A DNA stretch of 64,000 bases from JASLDZ01 sp964244065 (GCA_964244065.1 CAXTHH010000005.1:62001-126000); one strand, 5' to 3'; counted from the stretch's first letter, positions 27,031-35,386 are shown. Numbers and translations: made by a program. The notes: generated by a model not told the origin, from the letters alone.

Positions 27031-27186
27031 ATCCTCCCCGGCTGCGCTGGGGAGGTGGCCGCGAAGCGGACGGAGGGGCCGCGCGAGAGCGCGGAAAACG
27101 CATCCACTGCAGCTTCCGCCCGGCTTCGCCGGCCGGCCCCCTCCCGGCCTTCGGCCGTACTCCCCCATCGGCGATGGGGGAGAGGA
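27031..27186. repeat. Intergenic repeat, family B, copy 2
   Basis: It matches the copy at 17177 over its whole length: CTCCCC...GGGGAG left hairpin, GGACGGAGGGGCCGCG core, CTTCCGCC, GGCCCCCTCCCGGCCTTCGG and right hairpin ACTCCCCCATCG...GATGGGGGAG. It separates the convergent prenyl synthase and GNAT genes. Confidence 0.8.
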
Positions 27187-27193
27187 GTCGCGC

Positions 27194-28165
27194 TCAGCCC
27201 GGTGTCAGGACCCGTCGCCAGGTCGGGCGGTCCTCGGCGCCCCAGCCGTACTTGTAGGGCTCCCGGCCGCGGAGCCAGCACGCCTGCGTGCAGCCGGCCG
27301 CCGCGGCCGCGCTCAGCGTCTCCGCGATCAGCAGGGTGCCCGGGCCGAGCGCGGTGAAGGCGGGGTCGAAGCCGGTCAGGTACATGTGGACGGCGTCCGC
27401 GCCCTCCAGCGCCAGCAGCACGGCGGCGGGCTCGCCCGCGAGGCTCAGCGTGCGCAGCCGGCCGACCCCGGCCGCCACCAGCGCGGGCGCGGCCTCGCGG
27501 AGGAAGGCCCGCAGCAGGGGATCGTCCAGCACGCCGGGCTCCCCGGCGGCCGCCCACCGGGCGTGGTGGAACGCGAACAGCCGCTCGATGTGCCCGGGCG
27601 CGGTCTCGCCCGTGGCGAGCTCGACCGTCCAGCCCCCCGCGCGCTCGGCCTTGCGGCGCGTGTAGGCCAGCTTCTTGGCCGCGCTCGCGGTCATGGCGGC
27701 GAGGCCGTCCGCGCCCGCGAGCGGCGACACGGGGCAGACCTCGTCCGGCTCGCGCCGTTCGCGCCAGCCGGGCGGGGCGGGGAGGTCCGACAGCGGGTCG
27801 CCGGGGCGGAGCTGGCGCAGGTCCAGCGCCGCCGCCCCGCGCCGGGCGCCCTCCCCGGCCAGGGCGGCGAGCAGCCCCGGAACGTCCGCGCCGGGGCCGA
27901 GCACGGCCGCCCCGTAGTCGGTGGGTCCCGTGCCGGCGAGCAGGGCCGCGCCCTCCCAGGTGAAGGCGGCGGCCACGGCGGCGAGGCCGTCCGGCCCCTC
28001 CTGCACGGCGGCGAAGGTGCGGTCCGACGCATGGCTGCGCGCCCAGGCGAGCTGGCAGGCCGGGTGCTGGAAGGGCGTGGCGCCCGCGTCCTGCGCCCAG
28101 AGGTCGGCCCAGGCGGGGGCGAGGGCCTCCAGGGCCGGAAGATCGGCGACGATGCGGACGCTCAC
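27194..28165 (-). CDS. GNAT/FemAB-like (acetyltransferase 6 type) protein of the glycan cluster
   Basis: A 323-residue protein. It has the tandem GNAT-like fold of the CelD/BcsL and FemAB-type acyl- or aminoacyltransferases: an N-terminal half with FQHPACQLAWARSHA and the central helix SAAKKLAYTRRKAERAGGW, then IERLFAFHHARWAAAGEPGV with its conserved HHARW, LRTLSLAGEPAAVLLAL, and the late FDPAFTALGPGTLLIAETL. This family often acylates polysaccharide or peptide amines in the cytosol. GTG 28165 overlaps the stop of the GT4 gene (GTGA). It is the last gene of the minus-strand cluster and would logically act on an amine freed by the PIG-L enzyme two genes upstream. Confidence 0.82.
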   Translation of the reverse strand: MSVRIVADLPALEALAPAWADLWAQDAGATPFQHPACQLAWARSHASDRTFAAVQEGPDGLAAVAAAFTWEGAALLAGTGPTDYGAAVLGPGADVPGLLAALAGEGARRGAAALDLRQLRPGDPLSDLPAPPGWRERREPDEVCPVSPLAGADGLAAMTASAAKKLAYTRRKAERAGGWTVELATGETAPGHIERLFAFHHARWAAAGEPGVLDDPLLRAFLREAAPALVAAGVGRLRTLSLAGEPAAVLLALEGADAVHMYLTGFDPAFTALGPGTLLIAETLSAAAAAGCTQACWLRGREPYKYGWGAEDRPTWRRVLTPG

Positions 28166-29217
28166 GCCGCGGCGGGCCGCCCGCCCTCCAGGATGCGGCG
28201 GTGCAGGTCGAGGTAGCCGTCCGTCATGCGCCGGAGCGGGAAGCGCGCGCGGGCGCGGCGGCCACACTCGGCGGGGTCGATGGCGTGCACGCGGGCGAGC
28301 GCCTCGGCCAGGCCGGCGGCGCCCGCCTCCGGCTCGACCAGCCAGCCCGTGCGCCCGTCCTCCACCGCCTCGGCGAGGGCGCCGGAGCGGAAGGCGACCA
28401 CCGGCGCGCCCGCCGCCGCCGCCTCGCGCGCCACCAGGCTGGAGGTCTCCGGCGCCAGGCTGGGGATCAGCACGGCGCGGGCGGTGGCCAGAAGGCGCCG
28501 CTTGCCCGCCCCGCCGACGGGGCCGATCCAGCGGCGGAGGGCGTCCAGCCGCGGGGCGAACTCCCGGTCGAAGTAGTCCCGGTGCGCGCCGTGGGGGAAC
28601 ACGGCGCCCGCCGCGAACAGGCGAGCGCCGGCGAGCCGGGCCGCGTCCAGCGCCAGATGCAGTCCCTTCTCCGGGCAGATGCGACCGAGGGCCACGAGGT
28701 CGCCGCCGCGGGGGAGGTCGAGGGCGAAGCTCTCCACGTCCACCCCGTTCTCCACCACGGGCAGGGGGCCGAGCTGCGCCCGCGCGCCGGCGGCCTGGTG
28801 GGCAGAGACGGCGTTCAGCGTCAGGCCGGGCGCGCGGAGGGCGACGGAGTCGTACCAGCTTACCGGCAGGTGCAGGGTGGCGAGCATCGGCGGCCCGCCC
28901 TGCGGAGGCAGGTAGGCGCCGAAGTCGATCCCATGCAGGTGGATCAGGTCCACGCGCTCGCGGGCGACGACCGCGCCGATCGCGTCGCGCACGGCGGCGT
29001 GCGTGCGGGCGCGGGCGGCCTCGGTGATCCCGCCCTCGACGGCTGGGATGGCGACGAGCTCTCCGGCGACGGTGGAGCCCGCCTGCGCCACCACGATCGA
29101 GCGTCGGCCGGCGACGACCAGGGCGCGGTCCACCGCCGCGAGCACCTGCTCGGCCCCGCCGACCGGGTCGGCGTTGACCGGGGCGAAGGGGTAGGCGACA
29201 GACAGGACGGTGGTCAC
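28162..29217 (-). CDS. Glycosyltransferase family 4
   Basis: A 351-residue GT-B enzyme with retaining GT4 features. TVLSVAYPFAPVNADPVGGAE has the N-terminal glycine loop (GGAE), VDLIHLHGIDFGAYL the acceptor-side strand, VVENGVDVESFALD the linker, LVALGRICPEKGLHLALDAA the start of the donor domain, and the catalytic E-x7-E type region is LAPETSSLVAREAAAAGAPVVA. GTG 29217 overlaps the preceding PIG-L stop (GTGA), and its own stop overlaps the GNAT gene, so all three are coupled. The frame open farther upstream is a shadow. Confidence 0.93.
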   Translation of the reverse strand: MTTVLSVAYPFAPVNADPVGGAEQVLAAVDRALVVAGRRSIVVAQAGSTVAGELVAIPAVEGGITEAARARTHAAVRDAIGAVVARERVDLIHLHGIDFGAYLPPQGGPPMLATLHLPVSWYDSVALRAPGLTLNAVSAHQAAGARAQLGPLPVVENGVDVESFALDLPRGGDLVALGRICPEKGLHLALDAARLAGARLFAAGAVFPHGAHRDYFDREFAPRLDALRRWIGPVGGAGKRRLLATARAVLIPSLAPETSSLVAREAAAAGAPVVAFRSGALAEAVEDGRTGWLVEPEAGAAGLAEALARVHAIDPAECGRRARARFPLRRMTDGYLDLHRRILEGGRPAAA

Positions 29218-30005
29218 GCCGCCCGCTCCCGCCTGGCGCGGGTGGCGCGGGCGCGCCAGGCGGCGCTCGTCAGCGGCCAGCCGTGGCGGTCGTAGTGCGC
29301 CTCCCCGCAGGGCGGCGGCGCCGCGACGTCGTAGGCCGGGGCGGGGCGCCACGCCTCGCGCTCCGGGGGGAAGTCGGCCAGCACGGCGGCCTGGCTCGCA
29401 TGCGCGGCGAAGGCCCGGGCCTTGCGCGCGCACTCGTCGGCGGTGAGCGTGACCGCCGTCTCCGGTGCGGACGGGTCGGGGTGGAAGCGGTTGGCGTGCA
29501 GCGCCCCTCCGACGCCGAAGTAGCCGGCGAACTCCCAGCGGGCGGGGGCGCCGGCGCCCAGCCGGGTGCATGCCGCGGCCACGGCCAGCGCGGCGGCGTC
29601 GTGGTCCGGGTGGCCGCCCTCGTAGGCGTGGGTGAAGGCGGCCGCCGCGCCGCGCAGGTCGCGCGCGAGCCGGTCGATCAGCTCGGGCAACCGATCGACC
29701 AGCGTCTGGTCGGGCAGGCCGTAGGCGACCCGGCGCTCCGGCCGGCAGTCCAGCACCGCCAGCGCGGCGTCCAGCTCGGCGCTGCGGGCGGCGGCGTAGG
29801 CCTCGCGCGTGACGAAGCCCGCCCGGTGCGCGTCGCCCATGTCGTGCGGCGCGCCGTCCGTGAGGTGGATCAGAGTCAGCCGCTCGCACAGGTGCAGGCG
29901 GGAGCCGAGCCCCAGCGCCTCGTCGTCCGGATGCGCCACCACCAGCGCCACGGGCTCGGCCACCCGCTCGCCGCGGGCGAGGCGGGCGGCGAGGTCGCTC
30001 AACAC
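29214..30005 (-). CDS. PIG-L/LmbE-family N-deacetylase
   Basis: A 263-residue zinc-dependent deacetylase of the PIG-L/LmbE/MshB family, which removes the acetyl group from N-acetylglucosaminyl conjugates. Zinc ligands and base are in ALVVAHPDDEALGLGSRL (AHPDDE) and in YEGGHPDHDAAALAVA (HPDH). The GTG at 30005 lies at the very edge of repeat copy A3; the frame extends through that repeat but the extension is not plausible protein. Followed without a gap by a GT4 gene, the arrangement deacetylase-GT4-GNAT is similar in logic to mycothiol or bacillithiol loci, but no Cys ligase is present. Confidence 0.9.
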   Translation of the reverse strand: MLSDLAARLARGERVAEPVALVVAHPDDEALGLGSRLHLCERLTLIHLTDGAPHDMGDAHRAGFVTREAYAAARSAELDAALAVLDCRPERRVAYGLPDQTLVDRLPELIDRLARDLRGAAAAFTHAYEGGHPDHDAAALAVAAACTRLGAGAPARWEFAGYFGVGGALHANRFHPDPSAPETAVTLTADECARKARAFAAHASQAAVLADFPPEREAWRPAPAYDVAAPPPCGEAHYDRHGWPLTSAAWRARATRARRERAA

Positions 30006-30018
30006 CCCCCGTCCTCTC

Positions 30019-30132
30019 CGTCGTCCTCGGACTTGATCCGAGGACCAAGCGTGGTGCGCCGGGCCGCCGAAGCGGCCGCAAGCCGCCAGCACGATCGGCG
30101 CCCGGCCCTCGGGTCAAGCCCGAGGGCGACGG
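30019..30132. repeat. Long palindromic intergenic repeat, family A, copy 3
   Basis: The left arm CCGTCGTCCTCGGACTTGAT and right arm GGCCCTCGGGTCAAGCCCGA are near inverted complements; each also folds alone (CCTCGG...CCGAGG, CCTCGGG...CCCGAGG). It interrupts the otherwise gapless glycan cluster between the methyltransferase and PIG-L genes. Confidence 0.85.
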
Positions 30133-30156
30133 AAGAAACAGCAGGCTCGTGGGTCG

Positions 30157-30930
30157 TCACGTGCCCCGCGCCGGGTACACGGCGCCCACGGGGTAGGGCC
30201 GCTCGGCGGCGCGGCACAGGAACACCTCGGGCTCGGGGTGCGCCTCGATGGTGAAGCCGGCGGCGCGGAGCAGGGCGGCGCTGGCGGCCATGTTGGGGGC
30301 GAACCAGTTGGTCCAGTCGTCGGAATAGCTGTGCTCGATGAAGTGCAGCTTGGGCCAGCCCGGCTCGTCGAACACGTCGGTGCGGGTGAAGGGGTACTCC
30401 CGCTCGGCCTCGAACACCGCCTCCGACCCGCGCTGCAGCGACTGGAACAGCATGTAGTCGCCCGCCACGTGCTCGCGGATCAGGTCCAGCGCCAGCAGGG
30501 GGTGGCGCAGGTGGTAGAGCACGCCCATGAAGATCACGAAGTCGAAGGTCTCGCCCAGCGTCGCCACGTCGTAGACGTCCAGCAGGCGGAACTCGATGTC
30601 GCGGAAGCCCTCCACCCTGGCGGCGAAACGGGCCTGCGCCAGGTAGTCCTCGTCGGAGTCGGTGCCCACCACGCGGGCGGCGCCGCGGCGCTTCATCTCC
30701 ATGGCGTAGAAGCCGGCGTTGCAGCCGATGTCCAGGACGCTCTTGCCCGTCATGTCGGCCGGCAGCACGTGGCTGAAGCCGGCGAACTTCACCGCGGGGT
30801 AGTCGCCCAGGAAGTGCTCGGGCGCCGTGCGCACCCCGCCCAGCTCCATGTTGTGGAACCAGGGGCCGAGGCGGGTGATCTCCGCCTGGATCTGCGCGGG
30901 GGTGTCGTGGGCGTCGTCGGCAGGCGTCAT
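30157..30930 (-). CDS. SAM-dependent methyltransferase, CmoB-like
   Basis: A 257-residue class I methyltransferase. KSVLDIGCNAGFYAMEMKRRG is the SAM-binding motif I, VVGTDSDEDYLAQARF motif II, and TFDFVIFMGVLYHLRHPLLALD motif IV plus the YHLRHP hallmark shared with CmoB/YecO tRNA enzymes. The N-terminal TRLGPWFHNMELGGVRTAPE is likewise CmoB-like. Its place between a sugar nucleotidyltransferase and a deacetylase suggests that it methylates a sugar or glycan end rather than tRNA; such CmoB-like enzymes in glycan loci form a separate subgroup as I recall it. ATG 30930 overlaps the upstream stop (ATGA). Confidence 0.88.
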   Translation of the reverse strand: MTPADDAHDTPAQIQAEITRLGPWFHNMELGGVRTAPEHFLGDYPAVKFAGFSHVLPADMTGKSVLDIGCNAGFYAMEMKRRGAARVVGTDSDEDYLAQARFAARVEGFRDIEFRLLDVYDVATLGETFDFVIFMGVLYHLRHPLLALDLIREHVAGDYMLFQSLQRGSEAVFEAEREYPFTRTDVFDEPGWPKLHFIEHSYSDDWTNWFAPNMAASAALLRAAGFTIEAHPEPEVFLCRAAERPYPVGAVYPARGT

Positions 30931-31682
30931 GCGGTCTCGACCGTGGTGGACAGGTCCGCGCCTTCCAGCAGGCGCAGGGCTTCGCGGTAGCCGTTCAGCG
31001 TGCCCACGTCGACGTAGCCGGCCCCCAGCCGCGCGCCGCAGGCCTGGCCGCCGCGGGCGATCCAGGCGTTCACCAGCGTGCCGAGGTACTCGTCCTCGCC
31101 CTCGCGCTCCCGCCACAGGGCGTGCAGTTCGTGGAACACGCGGCCGGGCATGCGGAAGGCGCCCCAGATCCAGTTGGACCGGGCCTCGCGCGACTTCACC
31201 TGGATCTCCTCGACCCGCCCGGTGACCTCGTCGTGCACCACCGCGTCGAAGAACTCGGGCCGCTCCACCGGGAACAGCAGGAAGGCGAGGCGGTCGCGGG
31301 GCAGGCGGGCCAGGGCGTCCTCCGGAAACCAGATGGTGTCCGGCAGGCCCACGGCCACGTCCTCGTCGGGGTGCACCAGGTGGGCGGCGCGGAACAGGGC
31401 GTCGCACAGGCCCGCGGCCTGTGGTTGGACCACGTAGGCGATGTCCGCCCCCGCGACGCGCCCGCCGTAGTAGCGCAGGATGTCGCTCTTCCCCGGCGAG
31501 ATCACGAAGGCGATCTTGTCCGCCCCCGCCAGCACCAGCCGCTCCACCAGGTGCTCGCTGACGGCGCGCGGCCGCTCGACGCCGTCGGCGGTGCGCGTCG
31601 TGCCCACCGGCAGCAGCTCCTTGGAGAAGGCGAGCGGCTGGATGCGCGTGCCCTGGCCGGCGGCGGGGACGATGCCCCACAT
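30927..31682 (-). CDS. Sugar nucleotidyltransferase (RmlA/GalU-like)
   Basis: A 251-residue NTP transferase that would activate a sugar-1-phosphate. MWGIVPAAGQGTRIQPLAFSK is the signature GxGxRxxPxT-like motif (TRIQPL), KELLPVG is the lysine motif, and YVVQPQAAGLCDALFRA followed by VGLPDTIWFPEDAL contains the base-recognition and metal-binding Asp. The C-terminal AGYVDVGTLNGYREAL is usual. It belongs to short, regulatory-domain-free members. It shares one base (TGATG) with the stop of the preceding CgeB-like gene and overlaps the methyltransferase gene, so it is second in the operon. Confidence 0.92.
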   Translation of the reverse strand: MWGIVPAAGQGTRIQPLAFSKELLPVGTTRTADGVERPRAVSEHLVERLVLAGADKIAFVISPGKSDILRYYGGRVAGADIAYVVQPQAAGLCDALFRAAHLVHPDEDVAVGLPDTIWFPEDALARLPRDRLAFLLFPVERPEFFDAVVHDEVTGRVEEIQVKSREARSNWIWGAFRMPGRVFHELHALWREREGEDEYLGTLVNAWIARGGQACGARLGAGYVDVGTLNGYREALRLLEGADLSTTVETA

Positions 31683-32770
31683 CAGGCCGTCATCCGCCCA
31701 AGCTCACGGACGGGCGCGCGGAGCGTGGCGAGCAGCGCCAGGAGCGCGTCGGCCCGGTGGCCGCTGGTGTGCTCGCGCAGGAAACGCGCGCGGGCGGCCT
31801 CGCCCACCTCGCGCAGCCGCTTCGGCCCGAGGTCCAGCGCGGCGCAGGCCTCCTCCGGCGTGGAGGCGAGCAGGATCTCCTCGCCGGGGGTGAAGAAGGC
31901 GTCCAGCCCGTCCCACCGGTCGCTCAGCACGGGGCAGGCGCAGGCCGCCGCCTCGAACAGCCGGCCCGAGGGGGCCCAGCCCATGGCCGCCATGTCCGCC
32001 CGGGTGGTGTTCACCGTCAGCGCGGAGGAGGCGTAGAAGCTCGCATGCTCCGGCGGGGGCAGGTGCTTCACGAACCAGATGTTGTCCGTCCACGGGAAGT
32101 CGGGCGGATAGCCCGCGCCCGCCAGCACCGCCTTGATCCCCGGCCGGCGGCGGGCGGGCTCCACGAACAGCGCGTCCACCGCGGGCTGCCGGTCGGCGGC
32201 GTAGGTGCCGATGTAGCTGAGGTCGCAGGTGAACCGCGCGTCGGGCGCGGTGCGGTGGTGCACGGCGGGGTCGGCGTGGCCGTAGAGGGGCGCGGTGCGC
32301 CGGGCGCCGAGGGTACGCTCCAGGGCGTGCAGGGCGGGGCCGCCGGTGTAGCTTAGCACCAGGTCGAAGCCGCCCAGCCCGTCGCGCGGCAGGTAGTCCA
32401 CGATCTCGCCCGCGGCCAGGCGCGCGAGGGTCACGGGCGTGTCCATGTCGTAGAAGACGGACGGCACGCCGCTCTCCGCCACCGCGGCGCAGGCGGCCTC
32501 GGCGTCGGCGCAGTAGCTCGTGACGATGGCGGCGTCCGCGCCGGCCAGGGCGCGGCGCGCGCGGGCGACGTCCCACGCGCCGAACAGCACGAGCTCCCCG
32601 CCGGGCAGGGCGGTCAGGTCGCGGTGCGGGGCGTAGAAGGGCTGGTCGCGCTCGAAGAAGGCCACGGAGGTCCCCCGCTCGGCCAGGGCGCGGATCAGGC
32701 CGCGCCACAGGGTGGCGTGCCCGTTGCCCCACGAGGACGACACCGTCAGGCCGAAGACGACCAGCTTCAT
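31682..32770 (-). CDS. CgeB-like glycosyltransferase
   Basis: A 362-residue GT-B protein of the CgeB/DUF3880 type. MKLVVFGLTVSSSWGNGHAT opens the N-terminal domain; SVFYDMDTPVTLARL and FDLVLSYTGGPALHALE are typical CgeB-type acceptor elements, CDLSYIGTYAADRQPAVDAL begins the donor domain, and MGWAPSGRLFEAAACACPVL contains the acidic donor-binding residue. It is the first gene of the six-gene minus-strand cluster. The protein family glycosylates surface polysaccharides or spore coats elsewhere; the acceptor here is unknown. Confidence 0.88.
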   Translation of the reverse strand: MKLVVFGLTVSSSWGNGHATLWRGLIRALAERGTSVAFFERDQPFYAPHRDLTALPGGELVLFGAWDVARARRALAGADAAIVTSYCADAEAACAAVAESGVPSVFYDMDTPVTLARLAAGEIVDYLPRDGLGGFDLVLSYTGGPALHALERTLGARRTAPLYGHADPAVHHRTAPDARFTCDLSYIGTYAADRQPAVDALFVEPARRRPGIKAVLAGAGYPPDFPWTDNIWFVKHLPPPEHASFYASSALTVNTTRADMAAMGWAPSGRLFEAAACACPVLSDRWDGLDAFFTPGEEILLASTPEEACAALDLGPKRLREVGEAARARFLREHTSGHRADALLALLATLRAPVRELGRMTA

Positions 32771-32834
32771 GCTTCGCCGCGTCTCCCCGACCTGGCTGGC
32801 CGCCGAACGGCCAAGTTGAAACCCGAGTTCCTTT

Positions 32835-33794
32835 CTAAGCCGCTTCCCGCCGCTCCGCATAGCGGCGCGCGATCTGGGCGCAGGCCAGGAGCTGGATCTG
32901 GTGGAAGATCATGATGGGCGTCAGCAGCACGCCCGCGCTGGCGGCCGGGAACAGGGCGGCGGCCATGGGCGCGCCGGAGGCCAGGCTCTTCTTGGAGCCG
33001 CAGAACACCAGGGCGATCTCGTCCGGCTTGGGCAGGCGTAACGCCCTGGCCGTCGCCCGGGTGGCGATGAGCACGAAGGCGAGCACCGCGGCGTCCAGGC
33101 CGAGCACGATCAGGAGGTCCGCCGCGCCCAGCCTGCGCCACAGCCCCTCCACCACGGCCGCCGAGAAGGCGGTGTAAACCACCAGCAGGATCGAGCCGCG
33201 GTCGACCAGGCCCGCCACCGCCTTGTGACGCTCCACGAAGCCGGCGGTGAGCGGGCGCGACAGGTGGCCCAGCACGAACGGCAGGAGCAGCTGGAGCAGG
33301 ATCGTCCCCACGCTCTCCAGCGACACGCCGCTCCCGCCCCGCCCCGCCCAGGCGGGCATCAGCAGGCCCACCAGCGCGGGCGTGAGGAACACGCCCAGCA
33401 GGTTGGAGGCCGAGGCGGCGCACACCGCCGCCGGCACGTTCCCCCGCGCCACGGAAGTGAAGGCGATGGAGCTCTGCACCGTGGAGGGCAGCAGCGTCAT
33501 ATAGAGCACGCCCGCGGCGACCTCGGGCTTCACGCCGGGGACCAGCTGGAGCAGCAGGCCGACCACGGGGAACAGCAGGAAGGTGTAGGCGAGCACCAGC
33601 AGGTGCAGGCGCCAGGCGCCGATCCCGCGCAGGATGGCCTCCCGCGACAGCTTGGCCCCGTGGAGGAAGAACAGCAGGGCGATGGCGGCGGCGGTGATCC
33701 GCCCCGCCCACGCCGCCGCCTCGCCGCGCACCGGGAGGAGGCTGGCGAGGAGCACCGTCGCCAGGAGGGCGAGCGTGAACCGGTCGAGCTTCAC
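32835..33794 (-). CDS. SBF-like bile acid:sodium symporter family transporter
   Basis: A 319-residue protein with about ten transmembrane helices of the SBF-like (PF13593-type) group, sodium-coupled symporters of organic anions. Helix markers are TLALLATVLLASLLPV, ITAAAIALLFFLHGAKLSRE, LHLLVLAYTFLLFPVVGLLL, VLYMTLLPSTVQSSIAFTSV (the crossover helix with the conserved LLPSTVQSSI), and FCGSKKSLASGAPMAAALF near the end. GTG 33794 is chosen because the upstream frame runs into repeat C2. The substrate is unknown; it lies just downstream of lysA on the same strand, separated by that repeat. Confidence 0.9.
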   Translation of the reverse strand: MKLDRFTLALLATVLLASLLPVRGEAAAWAGRITAAAIALLFFLHGAKLSREAILRGIGAWRLHLLVLAYTFLLFPVVGLLLQLVPGVKPEVAAGVLYMTLLPSTVQSSIAFTSVARGNVPAAVCAASASNLLGVFLTPALVGLLMPAWAGRGGSGVSLESVGTILLQLLLPFVLGHLSRPLTAGFVERHKAVAGLVDRGSILLVVYTAFSAAVVEGLWRRLGAADLLIVLGLDAAVLAFVLIATRATARALRLPKPDEIALVFCGSKKSLASGAPMAAALFPAASAGVLLTPIMIFHQIQLLACAQIARRYAERREAA

Positions 33795-33804
33795 AGACGG
33801 CGCT

Positions 33805-33985
33805 CTTTCCCTCCCCCTTGCGGGAAGGGGGGACCGCGCGAAGCGTGGTGGGCGGGGGGCGGCCGCATCCGTGCCGGTCGGGGGTGAGCGCCATCCGGGT
33901 CGAGCCAGGGGAACAGCCGTCGAGTTTGGGGCGCCCCCCACCCACCAGGCTGCGCCTGGTCCCCCCTCCCCGCGAGGGGGAGTGA
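33805..33985. repeat. Long palindromic repeat of the family C type, copy 2
   Basis: The left arm, TTTCCCTCCCCCTTGCGGGA onward to GGTGGGCGGGGGGC, and right arm, GCGCCCCCCACCCACCAGG to CCCGCGAGGGGGAGTG, are imperfect inverted complements about 60 bases long around a 70-base centre. It lies between lysA and the SBF-like gene. Confidence 0.75.
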
Positions 33986-33999
33986 AGGTTCGCGCAGGC

Positions 34000-35262
34000 T
34001 CACGCCCACTCCGGCATGGTCTCCCGGGCCAGCATCTCGTCGTAGGTCGGGCGGGGGCGGGTGACGGCCCAGCGGTCGCCGCGGACCAGCACCTCGGGCA
34101 CCAGGGGGCGACTGTTGTACTCGCCGGCCATGGCCGAGCCATAGGCGCCCGCGGTGCGGAACACGGCCAGGTCGCCGGCCTCCAGCGGCGGCAGGCGGCG
34201 GTCGCGGGCGAAGGTGTCGCCCGTCTCGCACACGGGGCCGACCACGTCGTAGAGCGCGGGCTCGGCGCCCGGGGCCGGCGCGCGGACGGGCTCCAGGGCG
34301 TGGAAGGCGTCGTACATGGCCGGGCGGATCAGGTCGTTCATGCCGGCGTCGAGCACCAGGTACCGCCGCCCCTCCGGCCGCGCGTGCACGTGGATGACGC
34401 GGGTCAGCAGCACGCCGGCGTTGGCGGCGATCACCCGGCCGGGCTCGAACGCCAGCTGCACGCCGAGGTCGCCGACCACCCGGCCCACCATCTCGCCCAG
34501 GGCGGCGGGGGGCGGCGGCTCCGGCGCGTCGAAGTAGGGCACGCCCAGGCCGCCGCCGAGGTCCAGCCGCTCCACCGTCAGGCCCTGCGCGCGCAGGCGG
34601 AGCACCAGGTCGCGCAGGGTGCGGGCCGCGGCCTCCAGCGGGGCGAGGTCGGTGATCTGGCTGCCGATGTGGCAGGCCACGCCCACCGGGCGCACGTGGG
34701 GCAGGGCGGCCGCCTTGGCGTACAGCCGCTCGGTCTCGGACAGGGAGACGCCGAACTTGGAGTCCGACGCGCCCGTGGTGATCTTGGCGTGGCCGCCGGC
34801 GCCCACGTCGGGGTTCACGCGGAAGGCGATGGCCGGCCGGGCGCCCAGGCGCGCGGCGACGGCGTGCAGGCGGTCGAGCTCGGGCTCGCTCTCCACGTTG
34901 ATCTCCGCCACGCCGGTGCGGACGGCGAACTCGAGCTCCGCGTCGGTCTTGCCCACGCCGGAGAAGACGATGCGCTCCGGGCCGATCCCGGCGGCCAGCG
35001 CCCGGCGGATCTCGCCCTCGCTCACCGTGTCGGCCCCGGCGCCGAGCCGGGCCAGGGTGCGCAGCACGGCCAGCGAGCCGTTCGCCTTGACCGCATAGGC
35101 GATCAGGGCGCCGGCGGGCAGGGCGGCGCGGAACACGGCGAAGTGCCGCTCCAGCGTCGCGGCGGAGTAGACGTAGACGGGAGTGCCCACCGCGTCGGCG
35201 ATGGTGCGTAGCGGCACACCCTCGCACCAGAGCTCGCCGTCGCGCTGCTGGAAGTGGTCCAA
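34000..35262 (-). CDS. lysA: Diaminopimelate decarboxylase
   Basis: The last step of lysine synthesis, decarboxylating meso-diaminopimelate. A 420-residue fold-III PLP enzyme. The PLP Lys is in IAYAVKANGSLAVL (about 60), the phosphate-binding Gly loop is LDLGGGLGVPYF (about 240), EPGRVIAANAGVLL follows, and VVGPVCETGDTFARDR carries the catalytic Cys. GACHIGSQITDLAPL-type segment (ACHIGSQITDL) is also conserved. The order argH, small lipoprotein, lysA is the classic LptM-type context. Repeat A4 separates it from the lipoprotein gene. Confidence 0.97.
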   Translation of the reverse strand: MDHFQQRDGELWCEGVPLRTIADAVGTPVYVYSAATLERHFAVFRAALPAGALIAYAVKANGSLAVLRTLARLGAGADTVSEGEIRRALAAGIGPERIVFSGVGKTDAELEFAVRTGVAEINVESEPELDRLHAVAARLGARPAIAFRVNPDVGAGGHAKITTGASDSKFGVSLSETERLYAKAAALPHVRPVGVACHIGSQITDLAPLEAAARTLRDLVLRLRAQGLTVERLDLGGGLGVPYFDAPEPPPPAALGEMVGRVVGDLGVQLAFEPGRVIAANAGVLLTRVIHVHARPEGRRYLVLDAGMNDLIRPAMYDAFHALEPVRAPAPGAEPALYDVVGPVCETGDTFARDRRLPPLEAGDLAVFRTAGAYGSAMAGEYNSRPLVPEVLVRGDRWAVTRPRPTYDEMLARETMPEWA

Positions 35263-35274
35263 GCCTGATACTCC

Positions 35275-35386
35275 GCCGTCCTCGGGCTTGACCCGAGGAC
35301 CGGGCGCCGAGCCTGCGCGGCGTGGACAGCCGCCCAGCGGCTCGGCTCCGACAACTCGGCCCTCGGGTCAAGCCCGAGGGCGACGA
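35275..35386. repeat. Long palindromic intergenic repeat, family A, copy 4
   Basis: The left arm CCGTCCTCGGGCTTGACC...CCGGGCGCC and the right arm CGGCCCTCGGGTCAAGCC...GGGCGACG are inverted complements around a centre of about 45 bases. It is in the lipoprotein-lysA spacer. Confidence 0.85.

Noticed and set aside
30019..30132. Possible CRISPR-like repeat
   Set aside because: There are only two inverted arms, no direct repeats with regular spacers and no cas genes.
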